Notes: generated from the sequence alone by a model not told the origin. A DNA stretch of 64,000 nucleotides from Rugamonas fusca (GCF_014042365.1 NZ_JACEZS010000019.1:52350-116349); one strand, 5' to 3'. Counted from the first letter of the stretch, positions 48,813 to 57,462 are shown. Numbers and translations: made by a program.

Positions 48813-49641
48813 ATTGCCGGGACAAGCGTTGCGCATCGGCGTCTCCGCCGGCGCCGTCAGCCTGCTGCGCACCAGCCGCTGGCGCGCGGCCGGCCCGGCG
48901 CTGACGGTGCTGGCCGAACACGCGTTCTCGCCGGCCGGCGAACATCCCTTCGACGCCATCGGTAACGCGCTGCGCGCGCTGTTGAACGAGCAGCGGCTGG
49001 CCGGCTGGCCGGTCAGCATCGTGCTGGACGACGAACTGACGCGCCTGTGGCAGGTCACGCCGCCGGCCGGCGCCACGCGCCTGGCCGATATTGAAGCGGC
49101 GGCCGGCCTGCGCTTTCACACGCTGTATGGCGAACCGCCGGCCGCGTGGCGCATCGCCGCCGACTGGGACGCCAGCCATCCGTTCTTCGCCGCCGCCGTG
49201 CCGCGCACGCTGCTGATGGTGCTGGAGCAGGTGGCAAAGGAACACAAGCTGGCCATCGTCGAAGTGCTGCCCCAGTTTATCGCCGCGTGGAACCGTTGGC
49301 AGCGCGCCCTGACGCCCGGCGCCTGGTTCGGTGTAATGCACGACGGCTTGCTGACGGTGGGCGCGGTGGAAGGCAGACGCCTGCGCGCCGTGCGCGCGCT
49401 GCCGGTGCCGGCAGGCGCCGACCATTATTGGCTGACCCAGGCCCTGACGCGCGAAGCGCTGCTGCATCAACTGGCATTGCCGTCGCTGTTGCAACTGTGC
49501 GGCTCCGCGCCAGCCTTGTGGACTGGTCCCGTGAGCAATCCGGCCCACATCCGCTGCGCCGCGCTCGACCTGGCGCAGCGCGCCGGCGAGGCGGCATGGA
49601 GCAGCGCCGCCATGCTGGCCCGGCGCGGGAGCGTGGTATGA
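48805..49641 (+). CDS. PilM/GspL-cytoplasmic-domain-like protein
   Basis: 278 residues, no signal peptide and no membrane helix. It begins RRLPGQALRIGVSAGAVSLLR, compatible with the first strands of an actin-like PilM/GspL fold, and has VSIVLDDELTRLWQV and IAAWNRWQRALTPGAWFGVM. Placement between gspE and a PilN-like gene agrees with an assembly-platform role that links the ATPase to the inner-membrane ring. Recognition rests on position, size and hydrophobic pattern rather than on motifs. Confidence 0.6.
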   Translation: MRRLPGQALRIGVSAGAVSLLRTSRWRAAGPALTVLAEHAFSPAGEHPFDAIGNALRALLNEQRLAGWPVSIVLDDELTRLWQVTPPAGATRLADIEAAAGLRFHTLYGEPPAAWRIAADWDASHPFFAAAVPRTLLMVLEQVAKEHKLAIVEVLPQFIAAWNRWQRALTPGAWFGVMHDGLLTVGAVEGRRLRAVRALPVPAGADHYWLTQALTREALLHQLALPSLLQLCGSAPALWTGPVSNPAHIRCAALDLAQRAGEAAWSSAAMLARRGSVV

Positions 49642-50183
49642 GACCGTTGCGCATCGACTTCGCGCCGCGCGGCTGGCGCCGCACGCTGTACCATCTGCAT
49701 CCGGTCGTGCTGGTGGCGGGTGTGGCGGGCGTGTTGCTGTGCGTGAGCGCGGCGCTGGGCGGCTGGCATGTGATGGAACTGCGCCGCGCGCGCGAACTGG
49801 CCGTGCGCCAGATTGAGGAACGCCAGCAGGCGCAGCGCGCCAGGCCGGTGGCGGTGGCCGCCGTGGCGATCCCGGAAGCGCAGGCCACCTTCGTCAACGG
49901 CGCCGTCATGCAGCTCAACCTGCCGTGGCGTGACCTGCAGGACGCGGTGGCCGCCGCCACGCCGCCCACGGTGGCGCTGCTGGCGCTGGAGCCCGACCCG
50001 CGCAAGCGGGTGCTCAAGCTGACGGCTGAAACGAAGACCAGCGACGACATGATCGCCTACGTGGAGCAGCTCAAGGAGCAGGAAGTGTTCAGCGGGGTGC
50101 TGCTGACGCGCCATGAAATCAATGAGCAGGACAGCAACCATCCGTTGCGCTTCCAGCTTGAAGCCCGGTGGGGGGCGCGGTGA
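49638..50183 (+). CDS. PilN-like inner-membrane protein
   Basis: 181 residues. A short cytoplasmic N terminus with basic residues, one transmembrane helix (PVVLVAGVAGVLLCVSAAL, about 24-42), then a coiled-coil and a ferredoxin-like periplasmic domain. The motif LRIDFAPRGWR at the start resembles the INLLPWR-type PilM-binding peptide of PilN only loosely. The overlap with the previous gene is 4 nt. Confidence 0.6.
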   Translation: MRPLRIDFAPRGWRRTLYHLHPVVLVAGVAGVLLCVSAALGGWHVMELRRARELAVRQIEERQQAQRARPVAVAAVAIPEAQATFVNGAVMQLNLPWRDLQDAVAAATPPTVALLALEPDPRKRVLKLTAETKTSDDMIAYVEQLKEQEVFSGVLLTRHEINEQDSNHPLRFQLEARWGAR

Positions 50184-50758
50184 ACGGCGCGCAGTTGTCG
50201 GCCTTTTCGGCTTTTGCCTTGCGCGCGCGCCTGGCGCTGGCGCGCGCAGGTGCGCCCGCGTGCGTGGCGGTGCTGCTGTGCGCGGCCGGCGTGGCCGGGT
50301 GGGCCTGGCTGTTGCCGCAGCGGGCCGCCTTGCTGGCGCAAGGCGCGCAACCTTTGCCCGTTACTGCAGCGGAGCCGCTGGTGAGCGCGCCGCCACCGCC
50401 GACGGCCGACCAGAACCTGGCCGCGTTCTACGACGTGCTGGGCGAGCAGCGCTACGCGGAGCAGCAAGTCAAGGTCTTGTTCGGACTGGCCGCCAAGGCC
50501 AACCTCGTGCTCAGCCAGGGCGAGTACAAATCGGCCTACGACAAGGCCAGCCGCGTGTCCACTTACCAGATCGTGCTGCCAGTGAAGGGACCGTATGCGG
50601 CCATCTGGCAGTTCACCTTGCAGGCGCTGCGCGCCATGCCGTTCGCCTCGCTCGATGAGGTGAGCTTCCGGCGCGACGCCATCGCCGACACTGCCGTCGA
50701 GGCGCGCATCCGCCTCACGCTGTACCTGAAGGATGCGCAAACGGTGGTGCAGCCATGA
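50180..50758 (+). CDS. PilO/GspM-like inner-membrane protein
   Basis: About 192 residues from a GTG overlapping the previous stop. A short cytoplasmic part, a transmembrane helix (ACVAVLLCAAGVAGWAWLL, about 26-44), then a periplasmic alpha/beta domain with FYDVLGEQRYAEQQVKVLF and YQIVLPVKGPYAAIWQFTLQ. It should pair with the PilN-like protein to form the periplasmic ring of the platform. It overlaps its neighbours by 4 nt on each side. Confidence 0.6.
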   Translation: MNGAQLSAFSAFALRARLALARAGAPACVAVLLCAAGVAGWAWLLPQRAALLAQGAQPLPVTAAEPLVSAPPPPTADQNLAAFYDVLGEQRYAEQQVKVLFGLAAKANLVLSQGEYKSAYDKASRVSTYQIVLPVKGPYAAIWQFTLQALRAMPFASLDEVSFRRDAIADTAVEARIRLTLYLKDAQTVVQP

Positions 50759-51315
50759 AGCCTTACCAGATCGTGATGGCGCTGGCGCTGGTGGGCGCGG
50801 CCGGACTGGCCCTGTTCGGGGACAAGACGCCGTCGTCAGACGTGGCCGAAGCCGTGGTGCGTCCGCGCGCGGCCGGCAAGCCCGCGCCTGCGCCCGCGCC
50901 CGCGCGGCGGACAGAATCGGCCAGCAGCGCCAGCGCTGCGGCCAGCAGCGGCCCCGCCATCCTGCCGCTGGTGCCGCGCGCGGAACTGGTGGGCGAGGAT
51001 GGCGATGGCGCGTTCGCAGCCGGCAAGGGCGTGTTCCTGGGCCAGAACTGGACCCCGCCCGCGCCGCCACCGCCGCCACCGCCGCCACCACCGCCCCCGT
51101 CGGCGCCGCCGCTGCCGTTCACCTACATCGGCAAGGCCGTCGCCGATGGCGCGTGGGAAGTCTATTTGAGCCGCGCCGACAAGGTGTACGTGGTGCGCGC
51201 CAAGACCGTCATCGACGGCGTCTACCGGGTGGACGCGATCGCGCCGCCGCTGATGTCCGTCACCTATCTGCCCATGAACCTGGTTCAACAGCTCAATATT
51301 GGAGTGCTCGACTGA
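50755..51315 (+). CDS. PilP/GspC-like protein with a polyproline linker
   Basis: 186 residues. An N-terminal transmembrane helix (IVMALALVGAAGLALFG) is followed by an Ala/Pro-rich stalk with thirteen consecutive prolines around residue 110. A small C-terminal beta domain (about 120-186: TYIGKAVADGAWEVYLSRAD) has the look of a GspC homology-region or PilP domain that contacts the secretin. The proline run likely spans the periplasm. It is 1 nt from the secretin gene. Confidence 0.6.
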   Translation: MKPYQIVMALALVGAAGLALFGDKTPSSDVAEAVVRPRAAGKPAPAPAPARRTESASSASAAASSGPAILPLVPRAELVGEDGDGAFAAGKGVFLGQNWTPPAPPPPPPPPPPPPSAPPLPFTYIGKAVADGAWEVYLSRADKVYVVRAKTVIDGVYRVDAIAPPLMSVTYLPMNLVQQLNIGVLD

Positions 51316-53414
51316 TGCCTAGTCACCCACAGAAGCGCGCCGGCCGGCGCGTGCTGACGCATTTGACCCGTAGCCTGGCGTTGCCCGCGCTGGCGCTGGC
51401 GCTGGGCGGATGCGCCGCGCAACTGGCTTACCGCGACGGCCGCGACCTGGTCGAACATGACCAGGTGGAAGCGGGGTTGCGCAGGTTGCAGGACGCGATC
51501 GCGGCCGAACCGGGCAACGCGCAGTACCACGCGGCGTATCTGCAGGCGCGCGACCGCGCCACGGCGCGCTACCTGGAACAGGCGGAACGGGCGCTGGCCG
51601 CCGGCCAGTATCCGGCGGCCGAGCAGGGCTTCCAGCGCGTGCTGGCGCTGGACGTGGCCAATGAGCGGGCGCGCGCCGGCTTGCGTGCGCTGGACGCGGC
51701 GCAGCGCCAGGACAAGCTGCTGGCCAGCGCGCGCGAGCACGCGGGCAAGGGTGAATACGAGCTGGCCAGCCAGCAGCTGAACGCCATCCTGACCGAAACC
51801 CCCACCAACGAAGCAGCGCGCCAGCTGCTGCGCGAAGTGCAGGCCAAACTGGCGCCGCCGGTGGCCGAGAGCGGCCTGGCCAAGGCGTTCCGCCAGCCGA
51901 TCTCGATCGAATTCCGCGATGCGCCGCTGAAGCAGGTGTTCGAGGTGATCGCGCGCCGCTCGGGCCTGAACTTCGTGTTCGACAAGGACGTCAAGACGGA
52001 CCAGCGGGCCTCGATCTTCCTCAAGAACAGCACGGTGGAATCGGCCATCTACTTCCTGCTGATGACCAACCAGCTGGAACGGCAGGTCATGGACGGCAAC
52101 ACCATCCTGATCTATCCGAACGTGGCGGCCAAGCAGAAGGAATACCAGGAGATGGTGGTCAAGACCTTCTACCTGGCTAACGCCGAGGCCAAGCTGGTGG
52201 CCAACACGCTCAAGACCATCCTCAAGTCGCGCGACGTGGTGGTGGACGAGAAGCTCAACCTGCTGATCGTGCGCGACACGCCCGAAGCGATCCGCCTGGC
52301 CGAACGGCTGGTGGCGCTGCAGGACACGCCGGAAGCGGAAGTGATGCTGGAAGTGGAAATCCTGGAGGTCAAGCGCACCCGCCTGATGGAGCTGGGCGTG
52401 GCCTGGCCGGCCGGGGTGAGCCTGACGCCGCTGTCCACCTCGGGCGGCACCGGCCTGACCATCCGCGATTTGAACAACCTGAACCAGCGCAGCATCGGCG
52501 TCACCGGCGTGGGCGGCACGTTCAACGCCACCATCAACGCCAGCAAGACCGACGGCGACGCCAACCTGCTGGCCAATCCGCGCATCCGCGTGCGCAACAA
52601 GGAAAAGGCCAAGATCGTCATCGGCGACAAGGTGCCCGTGATTACCACCACCATTTCGCCCGGCGCGGGCGGCTTCGCCACGGAGTCGGTCAGCTATGTG
52701 GACGTGGGCTTGACGCTGAACGCGGAACCGACCATCTACCTGAACAACGAAGTGGGCATCCGCGTGCAGCTGGAAGTGAGCAACCTGGTCAACCAGATCC
52801 AGACCAAGTCCGGCACCACGGCCTACCAGATCGGCACACGCCAGGCGTCCACCATGCTGCAGTTGAAGGATGGCGAGAACCAGGTGCTGGCGGGGCTGAT
52901 CAACAGCGAGGAACGCAGCACGGGCAGCCACGTGCCGGGCATCGGCGACCTGCCGTTGCTGGGCCGCCTGTTCGGCAGCAACCGCGATGACAACCAGAAG
53001 ACGGAGATCGTGCTGTCGATCACGCCGCATTTGATCCGCAACGTGCAGCGGCCGGAGGCGCAGCTGTCCGAGTTCTCGGCCGGCACGGAAGCGAACTTCC
53101 GCCGCCGTCCCGACCTGGCGGCGCGCCCCGCGGCCCAGTTGCCGCCGCCGGCAGGGGCCCGTCCGGCATTGCCGGCACCGGCGGCACCGCAGGCGGGCGT
53201 GGCCAATATGACCACGCCGCCGCCCGCGCCCGCCGCTGCGCCACAAGCCGACGCCACGCCCCTGTCGCCGCCACCGTCCCAGGTGCAGCCTGGCCCACTG
53301 CCGCCATCGGCCGTGCAGCCGGCGCCGGTGGCCATTCCTGTGGCCGTGCCCGCCGCCGTGCCCACGCCGGAGACGGCGCCGCCAGTTGAGCCGGCGCACG
53401 CGCAGGGGCAGTGA
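51315..53414 (+). CDS. gspD: Outer-membrane secretin (GspD/PilQ type) with an N-terminal TPR-like domain
   Basis: 699 residues. A lipoprotein signal ends LGGC-AAQL. The first 190 residues form helical TPR-like repeats (HDQVEAGLRRLQDAIAAEPGN; QYPAAEQGFQRVLALDVANE; KGEYELASQQLNAILTETP). An N0/STN-like domain (about 195-275: QPISIEFRDAPLKQVFEVIA) and an N1 domain (about 277-350) precede the secretin pore, with VPVITTT and VPGIGDLPLLGRLF. The last 100 residues are Pro/Ala-rich. It forms the multimeric outer-membrane gate. The TPR front end is unusual in GspD and recalls a separate TPR protein of MSHA-type loci. Confidence 0.88.
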   Translation: MPSHPQKRAGRRVLTHLTRSLALPALALALGGCAAQLAYRDGRDLVEHDQVEAGLRRLQDAIAAEPGNAQYHAAYLQARDRATARYLEQAERALAAGQYPAAEQGFQRVLALDVANERARAGLRALDAAQRQDKLLASAREHAGKGEYELASQQLNAILTETPTNEAARQLLREVQAKLAPPVAESGLAKAFRQPISIEFRDAPLKQVFEVIARRSGLNFVFDKDVKTDQRASIFLKNSTVESAIYFLLMTNQLERQVMDGNTILIYPNVAAKQKEYQEMVVKTFYLANAEAKLVANTLKTILKSRDVVVDEKLNLLIVRDTPEAIRLAERLVALQDTPEAEVMLEVEILEVKRTRLMELGVAWPAGVSLTPLSTSGGTGLTIRDLNNLNQRSIGVTGVGGTFNATINASKTDGDANLLANPRIRVRNKEKAKIVIGDKVPVITTTISPGAGGFATESVSYVDVGLTLNAEPTIYLNNEVGIRVQLEVSNLVNQIQTKSGTTAYQIGTRQASTMLQLKDGENQVLAGLINSEERSTGSHVPGIGDLPLLGRLFGSNRDDNQKTEIVLSITPHLIRNVQRPEAQLSEFSAGTEANFRRRPDLAARPAAQLPPPAGARPALPAPAAPQAGVANMTTPPPAPAAAPQADATPLSPPPSQVQPGPLPPSAVQPAPVAIPVAVPAAVPTPETAPPVEPAHAQGQ

Positions 53415-53902
53415 TGGCATCCATGCGGCGGGTGCGCGCCGGCGGCTTCACGCTGATCGAATTGCTGGTCACGCTGGCCATCCTGGGCTTGCTGGGCACG
53501 CTCGTGATCCCGGCCGCGCAGGTGACGATACAGCGCCGCCAGGAGCAGGACTTGCGCTACGCGCTGCATGAAATCCGCGAGGCCATCGACGCCTACAAGC
53601 AGGCCTACGACGATGGCCGCATCACCAGGACGCTGGGGGCTAACGGCTATCCGAAGACGCTGGAGGTGCTGGTCGATGGCGTGCCCGACCTGCGCAATCC
53701 CAAGCGCAGCAAGATGTACTTCCTGCGCCGCGTGCCGCGCGATCCGTTCAACCCCGACACGGCCGTCAGCGATGCGGCATCGTGGGGCAAGCGCAGCTAC
53801 GCCAGCGAGGCGGACGAACCCAAGGAGGGCGAGGATGTGTATGACGTCTACAGCACCAGTGAGCGGGTGGGCCTGAACGGCATCCCGTACCGCAAATGGT
53901 GA
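53414..53902 (+). CDS. Type II pseudopilin-like protein
   Basis: 162 residues. Prepilin site GG|FTLIELLVTLAILGLLGTL with Glu5, then a GspG-like body: DAYKQAYDDGRI, VDGVPDLRNPKRSKMYFLRR and VPRDPFNP. Lacks the Ca-binding end of GspG. The GTG at 53411 is an alternative start; AGGGG precedes ATG 53414. It shares one base with the secretin stop. Confidence 0.85.
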   Translation: MASMRRVRAGGFTLIELLVTLAILGLLGTLVIPAAQVTIQRRQEQDLRYALHEIREAIDAYKQAYDDGRITRTLGANGYPKTLEVLVDGVPDLRNPKRSKMYFLRRVPRDPFNPDTAVSDAASWGKRSYASEADEPKEGEDVYDVYSTSERVGLNGIPYRKW

Positions 53903-54285
53903 TGCCGATGAAACGACGGGCGGCCGGCTTCACGCTGATCGAGCTGCTGGTGGTGCTGGGCATCGTGGCGTTGATGCTGACGCTGGCCGTGCCGCGCTAC
54001 TTCCCCAGCATCGACAAGTCCAAGGAGATCGTCTTGGCCGATAACCTGCGCAACCTGCGTGGCGTGATCGACCAGTATTACGGCGACACGGGCCGCTATC
54101 CCGATTCGCTGGAACAACTGGTGGAGAAGAAATACCTGCGCGAGATGCCCGTCGATCCCATCACGGACAGCAGCACCACCTGGATCGTGCTGCCGCCCGA
54201 GGATGGCAGCAAGGGTGGGGTCTACACCATCAAGAGCGGAGCGCCCGGCAATGACCGCAGCGGCAAGCCTTACAGCGAATGGTAG
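53902..54285 (+). CDS. Type II pseudopilin-like protein, short GspG form
   Basis: About 127 residues. Prepilin site AG|FTLIELLVVLGIVALMLTL with Glu5, followed by the RGVIDQYYGDTGRYPDSLEQLVE segment and MPVDPITDSS. The overall shape is a small GspG-like subunit. ATG 53908 is an alternative start. Its last 35 bases are shared with the next gene. Confidence 0.85.
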   Translation: MPMKRRAAGFTLIELLVVLGIVALMLTLAVPRYFPSIDKSKEIVLADNLRNLRGVIDQYYGDTGRYPDSLEQLVEKKYLREMPVDPITDSSTTWIVLPPEDGSKGGVYTIKSGAPGNDRSGKPYSEW

Positions 54286-55006
54286 GAGGGCGGCCGGGCA
54301 GGGCGGCTTCACCTACCTGAGCGTGATCGTGCTGGTGGCCATCATCGGCCTGGTGACGGCCACCACGCTCAAGGTGGGCAGCGTGCTGCAGCGCAGCCGG
54401 GCCGAACGCGAACTACTGTATATCGGCGCCGCGTTCAGCGACGCGCTGCAAAGCTATGCCAGCGCCACCCCGCCTGGCCAGCCGGCGCAGCCGGCCACGC
54501 TCAAGGACCTGCTGAAAGACCCGCGCTTTCCTGGCACCCGGCGCCACTTGCGCAAGATTTTCGTCGATCCCGTCACGGGCAAGGCTGAATGGGGACTGGT
54601 GCGGCTGGGCGAAGGCGAGGGCAAGGACGCAGGCAAGGGCGACGGCAAGGGCGGCATCGTGGCCGTGTACAGCCTGTCGGATGCGCGGCCGGTCAAGGTT
54701 GGCAATTTCCCTACCCGTTTCCAGGCGTTCGAGGGCAGGGCGCATCTCTCGGACTGGAAATTCACGCTGACGGGCAAGCCAGCCACGGCCGCGCCTGTGG
54801 CGCCGGCACCACCATCGATTCCGCTCAAGCACGATGAGGGCCCGGCCAGCGGCCAGCCGGCCGCAGCGCCAGCCTCCAGTGCGCCGGCTGCCGCGCCGAC
54901 CCCGGCCTCGCACCCTGACCATGACAGCACTGCCTCGCCGGCCGAGCCGGCCGAGCCGGCCGCGCCACCAACGGAAGCGGCGCCAACAGCGGCTGAGCAT
55001 CAATAA
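54251..55006 (+). CDS. Prepilin-like protein without Glu5 and with an Ala/Pro-rich tail
   Basis: 251 residues. The start ATG at 54251 lies inside the previous gene; no later start fits. The prepilin-like segment is GQGG|FTYLSVIVLVAIIGL, with Ser at mature position 5 instead of Glu. The middle (to about residue 190) is soluble with repeats of KDAGKGDGKGG type, and the last 65 residues are Ala/Pro/Ser. Glu5-free pseudopilins are known for tip subunits (GspK), so it may cap the pseudopilus. The exact family is unknown. Confidence 0.7.
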   Translation: MTAAASLTANGRRAAGQGGFTYLSVIVLVAIIGLVTATTLKVGSVLQRSRAERELLYIGAAFSDALQSYASATPPGQPAQPATLKDLLKDPRFPGTRRHLRKIFVDPVTGKAEWGLVRLGEGEGKDAGKGDGKGGIVAVYSLSDARPVKVGNFPTRFQAFEGRAHLSDWKFTLTGKPATAAPVAPAPPSIPLKHDEGPASGQPAAAPASSAPAAAPTPASHPDHDSTASPAEPAEPAAPPTEAAPTAAEHQ

Positions 55007-55180
55007 CGTTCAAGCCGCAGCACGTCAAAAATCACCCATTGTCACAAAAATAGTGTGTTACGGAAATGCTTTTCTCGTCATATGAGATGTTGATAAAAAA
55101 CAATTCAAAATAGAAAATTTACAATGTGAATTAATGTAAATATGTTACTATTTGCCTCAGCAGTACTTCCCACAACCCTC

Positions 55181-55197
55181 GATGCCAGTATGGCATC
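55181..55197 (+). promoter_or_regulatory. Hairpin in the leader of the PEP-CTERM gene
   Basis: GATGCCA-GTA-TGGCATC, a perfect 7-bp inverted repeat ending 20 nt before the start codon. It lies in an otherwise AT-rich 211-nt gap (55007-55217) with no gene. It may be an operator or an RNA hairpin that limits access to the ribosome-binding region. Confidence 0.4.
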
Positions 55198-55217
55198 CTT
55201 ACTTTGGTGATTCTCAT

Positions 55218-55736
55218 ATGAAAATGAATGCAAAGTCTGTAGTAGCTGCCGTATTGTTTGCCAGCGCAGGTTTCATCGCGCAGGGCGCAAGCGCTGCCAC
55301 CGCGACGTTTGATGCTGACGGGTTTGCCGATTTCCACAGCGACGCGTTTGCTGCCGGCACCACCACCTTCCACCAGACCGTGACCTTCACTGGCCTGGCT
55401 GCCGGCCAGTACAATATCGAAGCGTCGATCAGCGGTACCCGCCTGTTCTTCTCGCCCAACAACGCCACCGGCGGCGTTTGGCTCGATGGCCATTCCTTCG
55501 TCCTGTCCGAAGGCACCCAGACCGGCAAGCTGAAATCGGGTAACCTGGTGTACACCGGTGGCGCACCGCTGACCATGGATGTCTGGGGCAAGATCGACGG
55601 TTCGTACAAGCAGGCTTACTTCAATGGTTCCGTATCGGTGACGGCCGTGCCTGAGCCAGAAACCTATGGCATGCTGCTGGGCGGCCTGGCGCTGATGGGC
55701 GTCGTGGCCCGCCGCAAGGCCAAGAAGTCGGCCTGA
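55218..55736 (+). CDS. Small PEP-CTERM protein
   Basis: 172 residues. A signal peptide (NAKSVVAAVLFASAGFIAQ...ASA) is followed by a beta-rich body (TFHQTVTFTGLAAGQYNIEA) and ends VPEPETYGMLLGGLALMGV plus a basic RRKAKKSA tail. It resembles the FxDxF-type PEP-CTERM group, with FDADGFADFHSDAF near the mature N terminus. A strong terminator follows. It is about 210 nt after the secretion operon, in an AT-rich setting. Confidence 0.87.
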   Translation: MKMNAKSVVAAVLFASAGFIAQGASAATATFDADGFADFHSDAFAAGTTTFHQTVTFTGLAAGQYNIEASISGTRLFFSPNNATGGVWLDGHSFVLSEGTQTGKLKSGNLVYTGGAPLTMDVWGKIDGSYKQAYFNGSVSVTAVPEPETYGMLLGGLALMGVVARRKAKKSA

Positions 55737-55749
55737 TTCGCCGCAAGCA

Positions 55750-55780
55750 TAAAAAAAACCCGCCGCGGCGGGTTTTTTTT
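55750..55780. terminator. Bidirectional terminator between the PEP-CTERM gene and murJ
   Basis: AAAACCCGCC and GGCGGGTTTT form a near-perfect stem with A-run and T-run on either side, so it can stop both converging genes. Confidence 0.9.
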
Positions 55781-55799
55781 CGTCCGTCGCCGGCGCGTC

Positions 55800-57350
55800 T
55801 TAACGTGCGGTGCGCTTGAAGTCGCGCAGGCGGAAGCCCATCGCCAGCAGGGCGCCGAAATAGACGGCGCCGCTGAACCCGATCACGAGGAACAGGGCGC
55901 CGGCGCGCAGCAGCACATGGCGCTGCATGCCCAGCCAGTCCACCAGGCTGGCGCTGTACCAGGCGGCTGCGCCCATGGCGGCGCAGGCCAGCGCCACCCG
56001 CACGAAGAACCAGCCCCAGCCGGGCAGGGGGCGGTAGATGCCGCGCTTGCGCAAGCCCGTGTACAGGAAGCTGGCGTTGACGCAGGCGCCCAGCCCGATC
56101 GACAGCGCCAGGCCGGCCACGGCGATGTAGGGTACGAACAGCATATTCATCAACTGCGTCGCCACCAGCACGCCCACGGCGATCTTGACGGGGGTGCGGA
56201 TATCCTGGCGGGCGTAGAACGCGGGCGCCAGCGTCTTGACCAGGATGATGCCGAGCAAGCCCACGCTGTAGGCGATCAGGGGCCGGGCCGACATGGCGGC
56301 TGCGTGGTCGGAGAATTTACCGTAATGGAACAGCGTCGTGATCAATGGTTCGGCCAGCGTGGCCATGCCCACGGCCGACGGCAGGGCCAGCAGGAAGGTC
56401 AGGCGCAGGCCCCAGTCCAGCAGGTTGGAGTATTCCTCGGTATCGCCATCGGCGTTGGCCTTGGACAGGCTGGGCAACAATATCGTGCCCAGCGCCACGC
56501 CCAGCATGGCGGTGGGGAATTCCATCAGCCGGTCGGCATAGGACAACCAGGAAATGCTGCCCTCGGCCAGCCGCGAGGCGATGCTGGTGTTGATCATCAG
56601 GCTGATCTGGGCCGCCGACACGGCGAACACGGCCGGCCCCATTTTCTTGAGCACGCGGCGCACGCCGGGGTCGCCCAGGCCGGCGGCCGGGTTCAGCGAC
56701 AGGCGCGGCAGCATGCCGATGCGCACCAGGGCCGGAATCTGCATGCCCACCTGCAGCAAGCCCCCCACGAACACGGCGATGGCCATGGCGTAGATGGGCT
56801 GGGCCAGGTGCGACTGCAGGAACAGCGAGGCGGTGATGAACGACAGGTTCAGCAGCACCGGCGTGAAGGCGGGAATCTTGAATTCGCGCCAGGTGTTGAG
56901 GATGCCCCCGGCCAGCGCCACGAAGGACATGAAGCTAATATAAGGGAACATCAGGCGCGTCATCCACACGGCCGCGTCGAACGCGCCCGGCTCGGCGCGC
57001 AGGCCGGTGGCGATCAGGTAGACGAACACGGGCGCGCCGATGATGCCGGCCACGCTCACCAGCAGGGTGGCCCACACCAGCGTGTTGGCCACGTGGTCGG
57101 CCAGCGTCTTGCTTGCCTGCTGGCCGTACTGGGTCTTGTACTCGGACAGGATGGGCACGAACGCTTGCGAGAACGCGCCTTCGGCGAACAAGCGCCGCAG
57201 CAGGTTGGGGATGCGGAAGGCGACGATGAAGGCGTCGGTGTAGGCGCCGGCGCCAAAGGCCCGTGCGAACAGGGTTTCGCGCAACAGGCCCGTCACGCGC
57301 GAGAGCAGGGTCATGCTGGAGATGCCAGCCAGGGTTTTGAGCAGGTTCAT
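55800..57350 (-). CDS. murJ: Lipid II flippase MurJ
   Basis: 516 residues with about 14 transmembrane helices. It begins MNLLKTLAGISSMTLLSRV and has the RDTLFAR-like RETLFARAFGAG, FRIPNLLRRLFAEGAFSQAF and IEF-type charged residues characteristic of MurJ/MviN. It moves lipid II across the inner membrane for peptidoglycan synthesis. It is divergent from rpsT, the usual arrangement in Burkholderiales. Confidence 0.95.
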   Translation of the reverse strand: MNLLKTLAGISSMTLLSRVTGLLRETLFARAFGAGAYTDAFIVAFRIPNLLRRLFAEGAFSQAFVPILSEYKTQYGQQASKTLADHVANTLVWATLLVSVAGIIGAPVFVYLIATGLRAEPGAFDAAVWMTRLMFPYISFMSFVALAGGILNTWREFKIPAFTPVLLNLSFITASLFLQSHLAQPIYAMAIAVFVGGLLQVGMQIPALVRIGMLPRLSLNPAAGLGDPGVRRVLKKMGPAVFAVSAAQISLMINTSIASRLAEGSISWLSYADRLMEFPTAMLGVALGTILLPSLSKANADGDTEEYSNLLDWGLRLTFLLALPSAVGMATLAEPLITTLFHYGKFSDHAAAMSARPLIAYSVGLLGIILVKTLAPAFYARQDIRTPVKIAVGVLVATQLMNMLFVPYIAVAGLALSIGLGACVNASFLYTGLRKRGIYRPLPGWGWFFVRVALACAAMGAAAWYSASLVDWLGMQRHVLLRAGALFLVIGFSGAVYFGALLAMGFRLRDFKRTAR

Positions 57351-57462
57351 GGGCCGAGATTATAGCGGTTGCAATAGTGCTCACGCGCATGTCGCGCTAG
57401 AATAGTTGGCCGTGGCGGACGCAGCTGGCTCCCGGGGCCTTGCAATTTTCTGAATTTTTGAA

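Noticed and set aside
55917..57365. Long open frame antisense to murJ
   Set aside because: Shadow of a real membrane protein gene; Gln/His/Gly-rich and motif-free.
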